Source of the DNA: Berberis thunbergii
Lineage: Eukaryota; Streptophyta; Magnoliopsida; Ranunculales; Berberidaceae
Direction: 5' to 3'
Assembly (NCBI GenBank): GCA_003290165.1
Contig: QNQO01000201.1
Span: forward strand, 372,001-436,000
DNA: 64,000 bases
Positions within the stretch are counted from its first letter, which is position 1; every line of letters starts with the position of its first letter. Shown in pieces: positions 24,576-34,907 of this stretch. The notes under the pieces were generated by a model that was given only the letters and a program-made list of their open reading frames with translations, had not been told where the DNA came from and searched no databases. Position numbers and translations under genes: made by a program.

Positions 24576-26030
24576 GTTGGTTGTTTAGTTTCGATTGTGA
24601 TAAAAGCCAAAATAGAAGGTGTCGATTCGGTTGGCAATTTTCCCTGGAAACCCAGTCAAAACGAACAGTGCACACCGTAAGTGAAACAAAATGCAAATGA
24701 CAAATTTACTCCGATGGATACTATCATGTTAATGTTCCTCAATGTCATTATCTATAATGATAGTTTAGGATTCAATTTTTTAGTTGTTTCCCCATAACAT
24801 TATTTTTCATTTCTTTGAGATTTAACTATCAACTATGAAAATTTTCGTTATGACTTTGGCTCTTGTAATATTTTCATTTACTTTAGCTACATAAGTTAAC
24901 CTATATACATACATACATACATACATACATACAAGGGGCCCGTAGTAGAATTTTTGGTAGGGCCCAACTTCTTTTAGGTCGACACTACCATATTCTGAAA
25001 TAACCAAACATTTTCTTTTGTTATTGGTACAAATATTTTGTGTCTATTTATTTATAAAACCCAAATAACGATGACATTTGGTGTTTAAACTTGGTCACTT
25101 TCATATTTTTATATATCTATGGTCGGATTAGATTTAAACTATTAAAACAAAAGCTAAATCCTCTCTAGCAAGTTATCCAGTCCTCCGTAGGAATTTAAGA
25201 ATGATAACGAGCTTTTAAGTTTCACTATAGACTTCATACTCACGGAAACAAACAAGGCAAAAATCATATAACAAAGCTAAACCATTATCAGAGCAATATC
25301 TACCGTGACAGTTGCCAAGAGGCATGCGCTTAAAAGCATCGCACTTCAGGGACCAAAACATGTTTTGCATTTACATAAACACTTATCGCACCTACACAAG
25401 AGACTAAAATGAGAGCCTCGACGAGTTTTCTAGGTTTCACCATTTCAACGTCATCGGTGAAACAATGAAAAGCTTTTCTAGACCAGGCTTTTCACAAGGC
25501 AGTTGGTAAATCAGCTTCATTAGTAGGTATGAAGTATTTGGTGGAGCTTTCGGTGGAATCCTGCTAGTTGTTAGGATAAGTACTTGGGTGGTAAAATCTT
25601 TTCCATCGCCAATTATGTGAAAAGATCTAATTGAACTCTACAAGTTAGGCCGAAGTTGTAGAAAGTGGATTAGGGTGATACCGTGATATAGGTGATTATG
25701 CATTATTCGTCGGTATGAAATTTTCAATATCTGTTTTGGCTTAGCGAATTATCCCTTGTATAGCTAATTGCATCTATTTCAAAGATGAGCAGTTCATAAA
25801 TTGTCGTGCTTCACATTTTCATTCTGGAAACAAAATGTGTGGAGTTATTGCCTTTTTTCTTGTCCATTGCGATAACTCTTCATTTTTGATTGCCACTTTA
25901 CACGGATCACTTTATCACTATTTTAAAGTTGCAAGTTAGTTGGTAAGTTTAAGTTGGCAGTCAAATGCTTAGTGGTAGAGCATTTCACAACGAATAAAAT
26001 AGCGTCAATAAAACAACTAACATAAATCAT
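24576..26030. other. Intergenic DNA with a (CATA)n microsatellite
   Basis: Contains a catacatacatacata run at about 24907-24932. No gene recognised. Confidence 0.55.
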
Positions 26031-26033
26031 AAA

Positions 26034-26120
26034 GGGTCCAGGCTCAGTGGTATAGTATTGACTATAGATCAAGAAGTCACCGATTTGATCCTATTGGGTT
26101 CTTTTTTCATTATATTTTTT
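26034..26120 (+). mobile_element. Possible tRNA-derived SINE relic
   Basis: The words ggctcagtggta (box A-like) and gatttgatcct (box B-like) are spaced about 37 bp apart and followed by T-rich DNA, as in the pol III promoter of tRNA-derived SINEs. Both boxes are degenerate. The following 150 bp holds T-rich, loosely repeated DNA with ccctttatatttt words. Confidence 0.4.
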
Positions 26121-26249
26121 GGTTGATCACCTTTGGGCCCTTTATATTTTTTTCATTTTTTGGTTTGATCCTCTTTAGGCCCTTTATATTTTAATTCTAT
26201 TTTTTTTGGGTTTGATCACCACCATTGTAACTTTTTTCATTATAATTTT

Positions 26250-27300
26250 TAGTTTGATTCCATTTGTATTTGATCGCATTATAGAGATCAATGCCTTCTT
26301 CATACTACTAAGTAACGTATTGCTTTCGGCTATAAGATAGCAATATGGCTAATGGTGCATCCAAATCTATTCTCCTCTCCTCGAGATCTGACCTACAAAA
26401 CAAGGTTAGATTGTCAAAGACCACCTTTGTTGGTGGTCGAAGGCACTCCGTGTTAAGTCAGTGAGCTGAGGAAGAAGATGAAGACTTGGACAGAGTATAG
26501 TTGTAGGTTGTTTTTGTACCTCTTTTCTCTTCTTCTTCGCCTTTATCTTTATATTAGTAAGAGTAATTAACTCTATACGCGACTTAGCATGCATCGCGCA
26601 ATAAAGGGGGACATTTCTCATAACGATCTTCTTCTTCCTTGAGATAGGTCCTTGGGGGAAGAGCTTCCTTCCCATAGACTGGTCTCATTTCGCAGACGTC
26701 TTTGTCCTCTAGGGAAAGATTCGTTGGGCCTGAGGTATGGGCATTGTAGGGTTTACTAATGCCTCTTTGGGCTTTAGTGATTGGACATGTTACGATTTTT
26801 GTTTGAATCGATTGTCTCTAATGAGATATGATTTGTGTTACGTGTCGACCACAATCGAATGGTTGTTTGATATATCATAACTACTCCCCCAAGTTAGTGG
26901 CTCGCTTGCGTAACCACCAACTGTGCGACGATGGGTTATCGAGGTTCTCATCAATGCTTTTGTGGCAATATTTAGGTAAATAGTTGTGATCACGTTGTTG
27001 ATGACTCAACTGCATGATTTAACTGATACTCCGCTACGCCACCAATCAGCTCGTTTTGGCGTGATTTTAGGGTTTCATGCACTATCATTTCTTGCACGAT
27101 CTCCTATTGGCTATTTTTTGATGTCTAGTCCTATATAAGGCAATTAGCGAGGTGTTGTCTTCTTGAGATGTGTTGTCTTCTTTACGCCTTTTCATTTGCA
27201 AAGCTTGTTGTTAATTTTCCTCTTATTTTATGAGTTAACAAACTTTTCTCACCGTGAAACCCATGCTATCTCGTAGTGTCGATTAAGTGACCGCCTATGG
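26250..27300. other. Intergenic or decayed retroelement DNA
   Basis: No intact frame. Composition and position suggest decayed sequence upstream of the gag-like relic. Confidence 0.4.
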
Positions 27301-27329
27301 AGTTCTTCAATTCGATGATGACAACTCAG

Positions 27330-28860
27330 CCTACCTTGGACGGCCTCTGTCATGCGTATTCTCTTTCATTCGACTTGTATATTGCTGCCAAGAGATGGTG
27401 ATAGCCATATCCAGCCAAAACATAGTTACATAGCCCTGTATCTTGGAATGTTTAGTTCGGTTTCCATTACCCCAGTTTCGGATATCATATGGTCTTATCT
27501 GGACTTGATCAATATTCCTCCTGCTCAGTTGGTCCCAATGGCTGGGGATCTTGGTTGGTACCGTTGGTCAAGGCTCTGTGGGTCGGATCCATCTGAACAA
27601 GAATGTGTTCATCTTTACTGATGTTGAAGTTCAACAAAAATGTTGCCTGCTTTATATCTCACCTTCTTTGTTTGGGCAAGCCGAAGATGATTTCAAGTTT
27701 TGGCAGAAGACGTGGTTCTATGTTTCCCATGGAATCTGGGTACTTCAATCTTTGTGGTAAGACCCATTCTCAGGTCGTTTGGGACTATTAGGAACTTGGA
27801 ACAACTTGCAAATGACTACAGAAGAGAAGTCAACGAAGCTTCGATTCCTTTCCCTTCCTTGGGCGCCCACTTGAAAATGTGTTCTAGTTGAATTGTTGGA
27901 CTAGAGTGGCCTTTACGGTTTTAGTACTCACGAACGACCATTGGATGTTTATGCACGTGACTATGGTGTCACTGTTGCTTTAAGCTAGTCCTTTTGCTGG
28001 CGTTGGTGGTTAGAGTGCAGATCTGACCATGAGGAAGAGCAGGACCCCGAGGCTTCCTAGTCTTTCCAAAAGGAAGGGTGAGTGAGTGATTTGGTTGATG
28101 TTGCGTCGACTTGCAAAGCGAAAAGGCCATTGGATTGTTGGAGTCGTCTCTGCCACGAAGGAAGTTGTTCCGACTGCCCTTCGTCGTGTGTCTCGAGGGG
28201 GGAGTGAGTCATGATCATTTTGTTAACCAAAGATCAACGAGTAAAGATTCATGTTCTTTGAAGAAGAACCATGAGGATGACTCTCGTCTTGCTGATTGGA
28301 AGATGAAGAGATGTAACAGACTTTGGAAAGAGTAGGCAGGAAGTTGTTCATCCTTGTGTTCTCACTGTTGATGCAGAGAAGGAGATCCTTGCATACGCTG
28401 GTGTGACAGACATCAACAAAGTGTAGGATGAGGATGCTCGTGTCTTTTCGAACAAGATGACACAACATGCGTTGAAGAAGACTGAGATCCAGACGCAGTT
28501 ATGTCTTTGAATGACTTCGAGTATGATCTGTATTTTGATGAGGTTATTGTTGATCATGGTTAGAGCTCAAAGTCTCTTCCTCCTTCTCGTATTGACCCAA
28601 ATATGAAACGGTTGTCTGACTCACTTCCTTTTCATCCAATTTCGTCTGATATTGTTCCTTCCGTTGACAAGAAGGGGAAGACCGGTGTGTCCATCTTGTC
28701 CAAAGTATCAGTCACTGCTGAGGTGACCAAGGGTTGCTCGTCTATCATTTTCGACCTTTCTATGTTCCATCCAAAAGTCAGCTGAAAGGAGCTCATCCCC
28801 GGGGCTATCCATATCAGGACAGATGGTGTGCATGCAATCATATCAAGTCATGGCATTAGT
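27330..28860 (+). pseudogene. Retroelement gag-like relic (plant Transposase_28-type region)
   Basis: Frames overlapping between 27352 and 27830 contain YIALYLGMFSSVSITPVSD, NIPPAQLVPMA and, in the next frame, VQGSVGRIHLNKNVFIFTD. The order (a short leucine-rich start, P-x-x-L-x-P-x-x-W-like motif) resembles the N-terminal domain of plant gypsy-type polyproteins annotated as Transposase_28. Several frameshifts and stops are seen. A later open frame at 28603-28785 is unrecognised. Confidence 0.45.
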
Positions 28861-29091
28861 GGTTGATGAATCAGACCCTTGCATGTTTGTGATGTTGGAA
28901 CACCTTGACAAAGGTGTGAAACATATAATGGAAGTAAAAAGTTCAACTTTTATGGTTATTCCCTTATATATATCTTTGTGACTTTTTTTTTCTTTGCTAT
29001 GAATAAGGGATGTCCCATCTCACTTATGTTGGATGATGAAGTTCGAGTATCAGATGAAGAAGTGTATTCCTTGGAGAAGAAGTATATTCAG

Positions 29092-29639
29092 TGATTGAAA
29101 ATTTTGATTAAATAAATATTACTCTACTTGCAAGTACAAGATCAGAATATAGTGTTTAGCAAGTTGAGGTCAAACCTCCGGGAATTAGGGGGAGACTAAC
29201 TAAACTAGTTAAAATAAACTCTTAACTAGTGACAGAATTTGATTCATCTGAAGAGACTAGATTGCAATTTTACTTTAAAAAAAATGGAATCAATACAAAA
29301 CTAAAAATGATCGAATCAATTAAGTGTAATACTAAGGTTTGGATTCTGCCAATGAAATAAACTCCAACACTAAACCATTTGCTAAAATTTCTTCAACAAA
29401 CAAAATTATTACTCAAAATCGATTTAAACCCACGATTTCAAAATATTTACAATGAAATATTTGTATTTACTTTACTCACAAGATAGTTCAATCTAATTCA
29501 CTTGCAAAATTATTCAATTGATCTAAGCATATGTTGTCAAAGTGTTTAGCTAAGAACAAGTTATCAAAGAACATTGAACATATAATTATGACAAACACTA
29601 CAGTATAAATCAATGTACTTCTTGAAATGAAAAATGTGA
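29092..29639 (-). mobile_element. LTR of retrotransposon LTR-RT2, segment 1 of 3
   Basis: Proposed distal part of the 3' LTR of a minus-strand gypsy-type element. It starts at TGATTG (29092) and stops where CACTA element 2 is inserted. The layout resembles LTR-RT1. The other segments are 43936-44764 and 62882-63378, total about 1.87 kb. The exact start is an inference. Confidence 0.5.
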
Positions 29640-29654
29640 CACTACAAAAAAAAG

Positions 29655-31160
29655 TAATATTAGCTACGGCAATTAGCGACGGTTTTTTAAAACCGTCGCT
29701 ATTGAATCGGTTTGCGACGGCGTTTGACCGTCGCTATTGGTTCTGCTACGGGTATGGGAAATAAATTAAAACAACCGTCGCTATTGGTTTTTGCGACGGC
29801 TTACAACCGTCCGCTAATGACATTTTTTTTTTAAAAAAATTTACAACGTAGCGACGGCTCTTGGGCCGTAGCTAAGGTTCGAAATTTTTTTATACATAGC
29901 TACGGTCCGCGTACCGTCGCTAATGCCATTTTTTTTCAAAAAAAATTTTACAAAACAACGTCGCGACGGCTCATGGGCCGTAGGTACGGTTTCGAATTTT
30001 TTTATACTTAGCTACGGTCCGCGTACCGTCGCTAATGGCATTTTTTTTAAAAAAAAAATTTACAAAACAACGTAGCGACGGCTCTTGGGCCGTAGCTAAG
30101 GTTTCGAATTTTTTTTATACTTGGCTACGGTCCGCGTACCGTCGCTAATGCCATTTTTTTCAAAAAAATTTTACAAAACAACATAGCGACGGCTCTTGGG
30201 CCGTAGCTGAAGTTTCAAAATTTTTATACTTAGCTACGGTCGGCGTACCGTCGCTAATGCCATTTGTTTTTTTAAAAAAAATTTACAAAACAACGTAGCG
30301 ACGGCTCTTGGGCCGTAGGTACGGTTTCGAAATTTTTTTATACTTAGCTACGGTCTGCGTACCGTCGCTAATGCCATTTTAAAAATTTTTTTTTTTACAA
30401 AACAACGTAGCGACGGCGCTTGGGCCGTAGCTTAAGGTTTCAAATTTTTTGTGTTAGCTACGGTCCGCGTACCCTCGCTAATGCCATTTTTTTAAAAAAA
30501 TTACAAAACAACGTAGCGACGGCTCTTGGGCCGTAGCTAAGGTTTCGAAATTTGTTTTAATTGTTAGCTACGGTCCGCGTATCGTCGCTAATGTCATTTT
30601 TTTAAAAAAAATTTACAAAACACTTAGCGACGACACTTGGGCCGTAGCTAATGTTTTGTGATTTTTAAAAAACAAATATTTATAAATTTTTCGATAGGGC
30701 CGTAGCTAATGTTTATAAATATTTTTTTGTGATTTATAAATATTTAAAAAACAAATATTTATAAATATAGGGGCCGTAGCTAATGTTTATAAATTTGTTT
30801 TTGTTAGCCACGGTCCAAATACCGTAGCTAATGCATTTTAAAAAAAACATATAGCGACGGCACCAGGGCCGTAGCTAACGTTTAGAATTCTTTTTGTTAG
30901 CCACCGTCAAAATACCATAGCTAAATGTGAATTTTGTTTTTAAATTATATAAAAGCAAACATTAGCTAAATGTGAATTTTTGTTTTTTAAATTGGAAAAT
31001 TTTGTTTTTTTTGTTAGCCACGGTCAAATACCCAGGCGACCCGGGTTCGAATCTCGCCAATGAAACTTTTTTTTATATTAAAATTTTTATCTTAGCGACG
31101 TCAAAGTGTCGTGGCTAATGAGTTTTATAGCCACGGTTCTCTACCGTAACTAATTCTTTT
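29655..31160. repeat. Long left subterminal array of CACTA element 2
   Basis: From about 29790 to 30690 a unit of about 112 bp is repeated eight times. The word gcgacggctc or its variants starts near 29851, 29963, 30075, 30186, 30298, 30410, 30516 and 30626. Each unit has two palindromic parts (agcgacgg...ccgtagct and tagctacggtccgcgtaccgtcgcta) separated by A/T runs. Shorter diverged units continue to about 31160. Confidence 0.92.
31018..31075 (+). other. tRNA 3'-half-like segment
   Basis: gacccgggttcgaatctcgcc matches the T-arm and box B of a tRNA and is followed by a run of seven T, a pol III stop. The 5' half is not tRNA-like. It may be a SINE or tRNA relic trapped in the subterminal array. 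Confidence 0.4.
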
Positions 31161-31249
31161 TTTTAATTATATAAAGAAAATAGCTATATATTTATAAACT
31201 GGATAAAATCACCAATAACCCATTGTCTTTCAACCCGGTTAGGAAACTC

Positions 31250-32285
31250 ATTAGAGAAGATCAGATCAGATCAAAGAAGTTCAAAGAAGATCAACGAAGA
31301 TCACAGGAAGATCATATCAAAGAAGTTCAGATCAAATAAGATAAAAAAAAATCAGATCAGATCAAATAAAATAAAAGAAGATCAGATCAGATCAAAGAGG
31401 ATCAGAGAAGATTAGATCAGATCAAGGAAGATCAAAGAATATCAGATAAAAAAAGATCAAATCAGATAAAAAAAATATCAAAGAAGATCAGATAAAAAAA
31501 TATCATATCAGATCAAAAAAGTTCAAAGAAGATCCGATCAAATCAAATAACATCAAAGAATATCAGATAAGATCAAAGAAGATCAAATAAGATAGATCAG
31601 ATAAAAAAAGATAAGATCAAAGAAGTTCAAAGAATATAATATCAAATAAGATGGGATCAAAGAAGTTCAAAGAATATAATATCAAATAAGATGGGATCAA
31701 AGAAGTTCAGATAAAAAATATCAGATCAGATCAAAGAATATCAAAGAACATCAGATCAAAGAAGATCAGATCAAAGAATATCGGTTCAAAGAAGATCAAA
31801 TCAAAGAAGATCAGATCAAAAAGATCAAATCAAAGAAGATCTGATAAGATCAAATAAGATCATGTAAGATCAAAGAATATCAGATCAGATCAGATCAAAT
31901 AAGATAAAAGAATATCAGATCAGATCAAAAAAGATCAATGAAAATCATATCAAATAAGATCATATCAAATCAAAGAAGTTAAAAGAAGATCAAAGAAGAT
32001 TATATCAAATAATATAAAAAAAAGATCAAAAAAGTTCAAAGAAGATCAAAGAAGTTCAAATCAAAGAAATGAGATAAAAGAATATCAGATCAGATAAGAT
32101 CAAAGAAGATCAGATCAAAGAAGATGAGATCAAGGAAGATAAAAAAAGATCAGATCAAAGAAGATCAGAGAATATCTAAGAAGATTAGATCAAAGAAGAT
32201 CAGATCAGATATGATCAAAAAAATCAAAAAAGATCAAAGAAGATCAGATCAGATCAGATCAAAGAACATCATAGACTAATTGGTT
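31250..32285. repeat. GATC-rich simple array, about 1 kb
   Basis: Built from short words such as agatcagatcaaagaagatca on the plus strand. It is A-rich and G-poor, with well over a hundred GATC sites or near-sites. No fixed long period is visible. It lies between the subterminal arrays of CACTA element 2. Confidence 0.9.
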
Positions 32286-32299
32286 AAAAAAAAATTAAC

Positions 32300-32512
32300 A
32301 CTAAAGAGATTAGCTACGGCCAATTGGTTTAAAAAAATAATAAACACTAAAGAGAATTCGTTTTTCATTTTTATATTAGCGAGAGAAACAAACCGTCGCT
32401 AATTGATTTAAAAAAAATATTAAACACTAAAGAAATTAGCTACGGCCAATTGCCGTGGCCAATTGGTTTTTATAAAAAAAATATTAAACACTAAAGAGAT
32501 TAGCCACGGGGT
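32300..32512. repeat. Further subterminal-type palindromic repeats
   Basis: Words such as ttagctacggccaattg and cactaaagagattagc recur about every 60-70 bp. Confidence 0.7.
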
Positions 32513-32976
32513 GAGAGAACCAAGGCTCCAGTTCTTATTTCAACGAAAGACTTCGATTAACTCCATCGTCATCAATTTTTTTATGTAAGATCCTTATTCT
32601 TATTTAGATGTCCTCTTCTTATTCTTCTTATTAAAATCTGTCTAGATTTTTTTTCCCTTCTTTTAGCAAAGCAAAACATTAAAACCCACAAAGAATCCAC
32701 AGTTTTCAACAACTCCATGAGGCCATTATTGAAGGAATTCTTGGTTTTCAAATGGCATTTACTGATCAGGGGTTTGGTCGGCTCCTGTTCTTTCCTCTTC
32801 GCGAGGTTCTGTCCCCAAATCAGTTTTATTTCTTCATTTACATGTTGATTCAATTGTGTTTGTTTTATAAGAAATTGGATCTGAATTTTTATTTTTCATT
32901 GTGTGTTTGAGATCCTTATAGTGTGCTATTTGTTTGTTCATTGTGGGATTGTTCAGGTTGGTAAACATTGGCAAAA

Positions 32977-33063
32977 ATGTCTACCTTTATGGGTGTTATT
33001 GTTTCGGATCCCTGGCTTCAAAGCCAATTCACTCAGGTCGAGCTTCGTGGCCTTGAAACCAAG
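32977..33063 (+). pseudogene. Fimbrin first coding exon fragment
   Basis: Plant fimbrins bundle actin filaments. After a probable leader-intron acceptor (gttcag) the ATG at 32977 opens [20 protein letters not shown] then VELRGLETK, the conserved start of plant fimbrins. The donor is gcaagt, not gtaagt, so it is either a GC donor or damaged. A decayed piece of the next exon (GKVTLGDFSP) may be at 33175-33215, after a stop. Plus strand, inside the left end of CACTA element 2, between two blocks of subterminal repeats. Confidence 0.75.
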
Positions 33064-33244
33064 GCAAGTGTTTTTATTGAATTGATTTGTGCCTGATATC
33101 AGTTGTACGTTGATGGATTATGAGAAATGAATTGTGAATTTGGATGGACTTCATGCAGTTTATTTGACCGAGGAGTAATTGGGTGGTAAAGTCACACTGG
33201 GGGATTTTTCACCTATTACTTATTTGGGATTGACAAATAAAAAC

Positions 33245-33390
33245 ATTTGCTACGTTTTATGCCGTCCATAAGTGTATATTTGAAAAAAAAAAAATTTGAC
33301 AAATTTTTACTTAGCCACGGTATAATAACCGTAGCTAAGATTTACAAATCCTACCTACGGTTTTTAGCCGTCCCTAATCGAGAAAAAAAA
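33245..33390. repeat. Internal block of CACTA subterminal-type repeats
   Basis: Words ttagccacggtataataaccgtagctaag and cctacggtttttagccgtcc occur inside the element, on the inner side of the fimbrin fragment. This suggests the fragment was inserted within an existing end. Confidence 0.7.
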
Positions 33391-33464
33391 AGGGCACGAA
33401 ATAAAAACCATTCGGCACGAAAAAAAATTTGGGAATCCCGTTTTTTTTGTTTTGTGAAGAGAGT

Positions 33465-34015
33465 ATTACTTGCAGAGGACGAAGCAGAGAGAGGAAGAAT
33501 CGTTGAGAAGCAAAGAGAGAGGAAGATTCATTGAGAAGAAGAACCTGTGAGAGGAAGAATCATTGAGAAGCAGAGAGAGGAAGAATCATTGAGAAGAAGA
33601 ACCTGTGAGAGGAAGAATCATTGAGGAATAATCGTTGAGAAGAACCTGTGAGAGAAAGAATCATTGCAGAGGACGACGCAGAGAGAGGAAGAAGGTTTGG
33701 AAGAGCGATTTTGAGAGGACGAAGGTTTGAGAGGAAGAAGCTCTGCGAGGAAAACGAGCGATTTTCAGAGGAAGAAATTGTGAGAGAAAGAAGGTCTGAG
33801 AGGAAGAACCATATTTTGAAGGAAGAACCCTCGATTTTCAGAGGAAGAAGGTCTGAGAGGAAGAAGGTCTGAGAGGAAAACGAGCGATTTTCAGAGGAAG
33901 AAACTGTGAGAGGAAGAAGGTCTGAGAGGAAGAACCATATTTTGAAGGGAAGAACCCTCGATTTTCAGAGGAAGAAGGTCTGAGAGGAAGAAGGTCTGAG
34001 AGGAATCATTCTGCA
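33465..34015 (+). repeat. GA-rich repeat (gagaggaagaaggtctg units)
   Basis: Purine-rich units of 18-60 bp, with a longer duplicated module (gaaggtctgagaggaagaa...ccctcgattttcagagg) near 33790-33990. It lies upstream of the TNPA-like gene, perhaps in its leader. Open frames here are repeat by-products. Confidence 0.75.
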
Positions 34016-34907
34016 TCCAGGAAGTTCATCTCGTTCTTCATCTTCTTCAACTTCAAGGTGGGAGAAATTTGGGGTTTTGTGCATTAACAAGGGTTTTTGT
34101 GCTCTAACAAGGTAAGTAAAATAAAATCACAGACTCTTAGGTTTATATTGTTTATATTGTAGAATTCACAGACTCTTAGTCTAAAGATGGAAGTAGAATA
34201 TCTTGCTTAGGTTTATATTGTTTTGCAAACTCACAGACTTTTAGTCTAAAGATGGAAGTAGAACTCTTCTAGGAATTCAAGCTAGACGTCTAAACCTTCC
34301 CAAGTCTGTTTTCATATATACGTACACAAGCTTTAGTTTTCAGTGTAATAGTATGATTGTAAAATTTCTTCCATACAATCAAAATATACTTGTAAAATTC
34401 CTTACATGTTCAAATTTAGCAAAACTTTTTCATGGAGCTCAAGTGGAATTTAATGAATTATTAAATCTTCTTACCATCTATAGCAATAGATGTGGATGGT
34501 AGAATTAAGTCAGACCGTCCACACTTTTGATGTATTTTAAGTGAACCAACCAATAGTGAAATGCTTGATTAGATTGGTTTTGTTTTGATCATGTTAGTGC
34601 ACTGCTTTTGTTGACCATGTTAGTGCCCTGCTTTTCTTGCATTTTTTTTTTTCATACTAGGGCATTCAAAATAATAAAAAAGAGCTTGCATGACAAGGCA
34701 AACTTGTAAAACCTTACAAGAGCAAGCTTCAATTTGAATAGCCGTAAAAGATAAAGTATAATATATACTTGTTTTACTTTATCTTTTAAAAGAATAAATT
34801 TTTGGTTTTCATAAATGTCAATTAATAAATTCATGAACTTATATTTTTTTTTCTATGCATGAATATGTGCAATCTTGAATGTCATAACAGGTTAAAAAAA
34901 TCTAGAG
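34016..34907. other. Probable leader or first intron of the TNPA-like gene
   Basis: A donor-like aaggtaagta near 34109 follows the purine-rich leader, and an acceptor-like cataacag lies near 34890, 18 bp before the ATG. A sequence around cagactcttagtctaaagatggaagtagaa is repeated near 34173 and 34226. Confidence 0.45.

Noticed and set aside
29790..30690. CRISPR-like repeat array
   Set aside because: Units are contiguous 112-bp repeats without unique spacers, in a plant transposon end.
31018..31075. Functional tRNA gene
   Set aside because: Only the T-arm half is present; no acceptor, D or anticodon arms.
33465..34015. Arg/Glu-rich protein frames
   Set aside because: Produced by purine-rich tandem repeats upstream of the TNPA gene.
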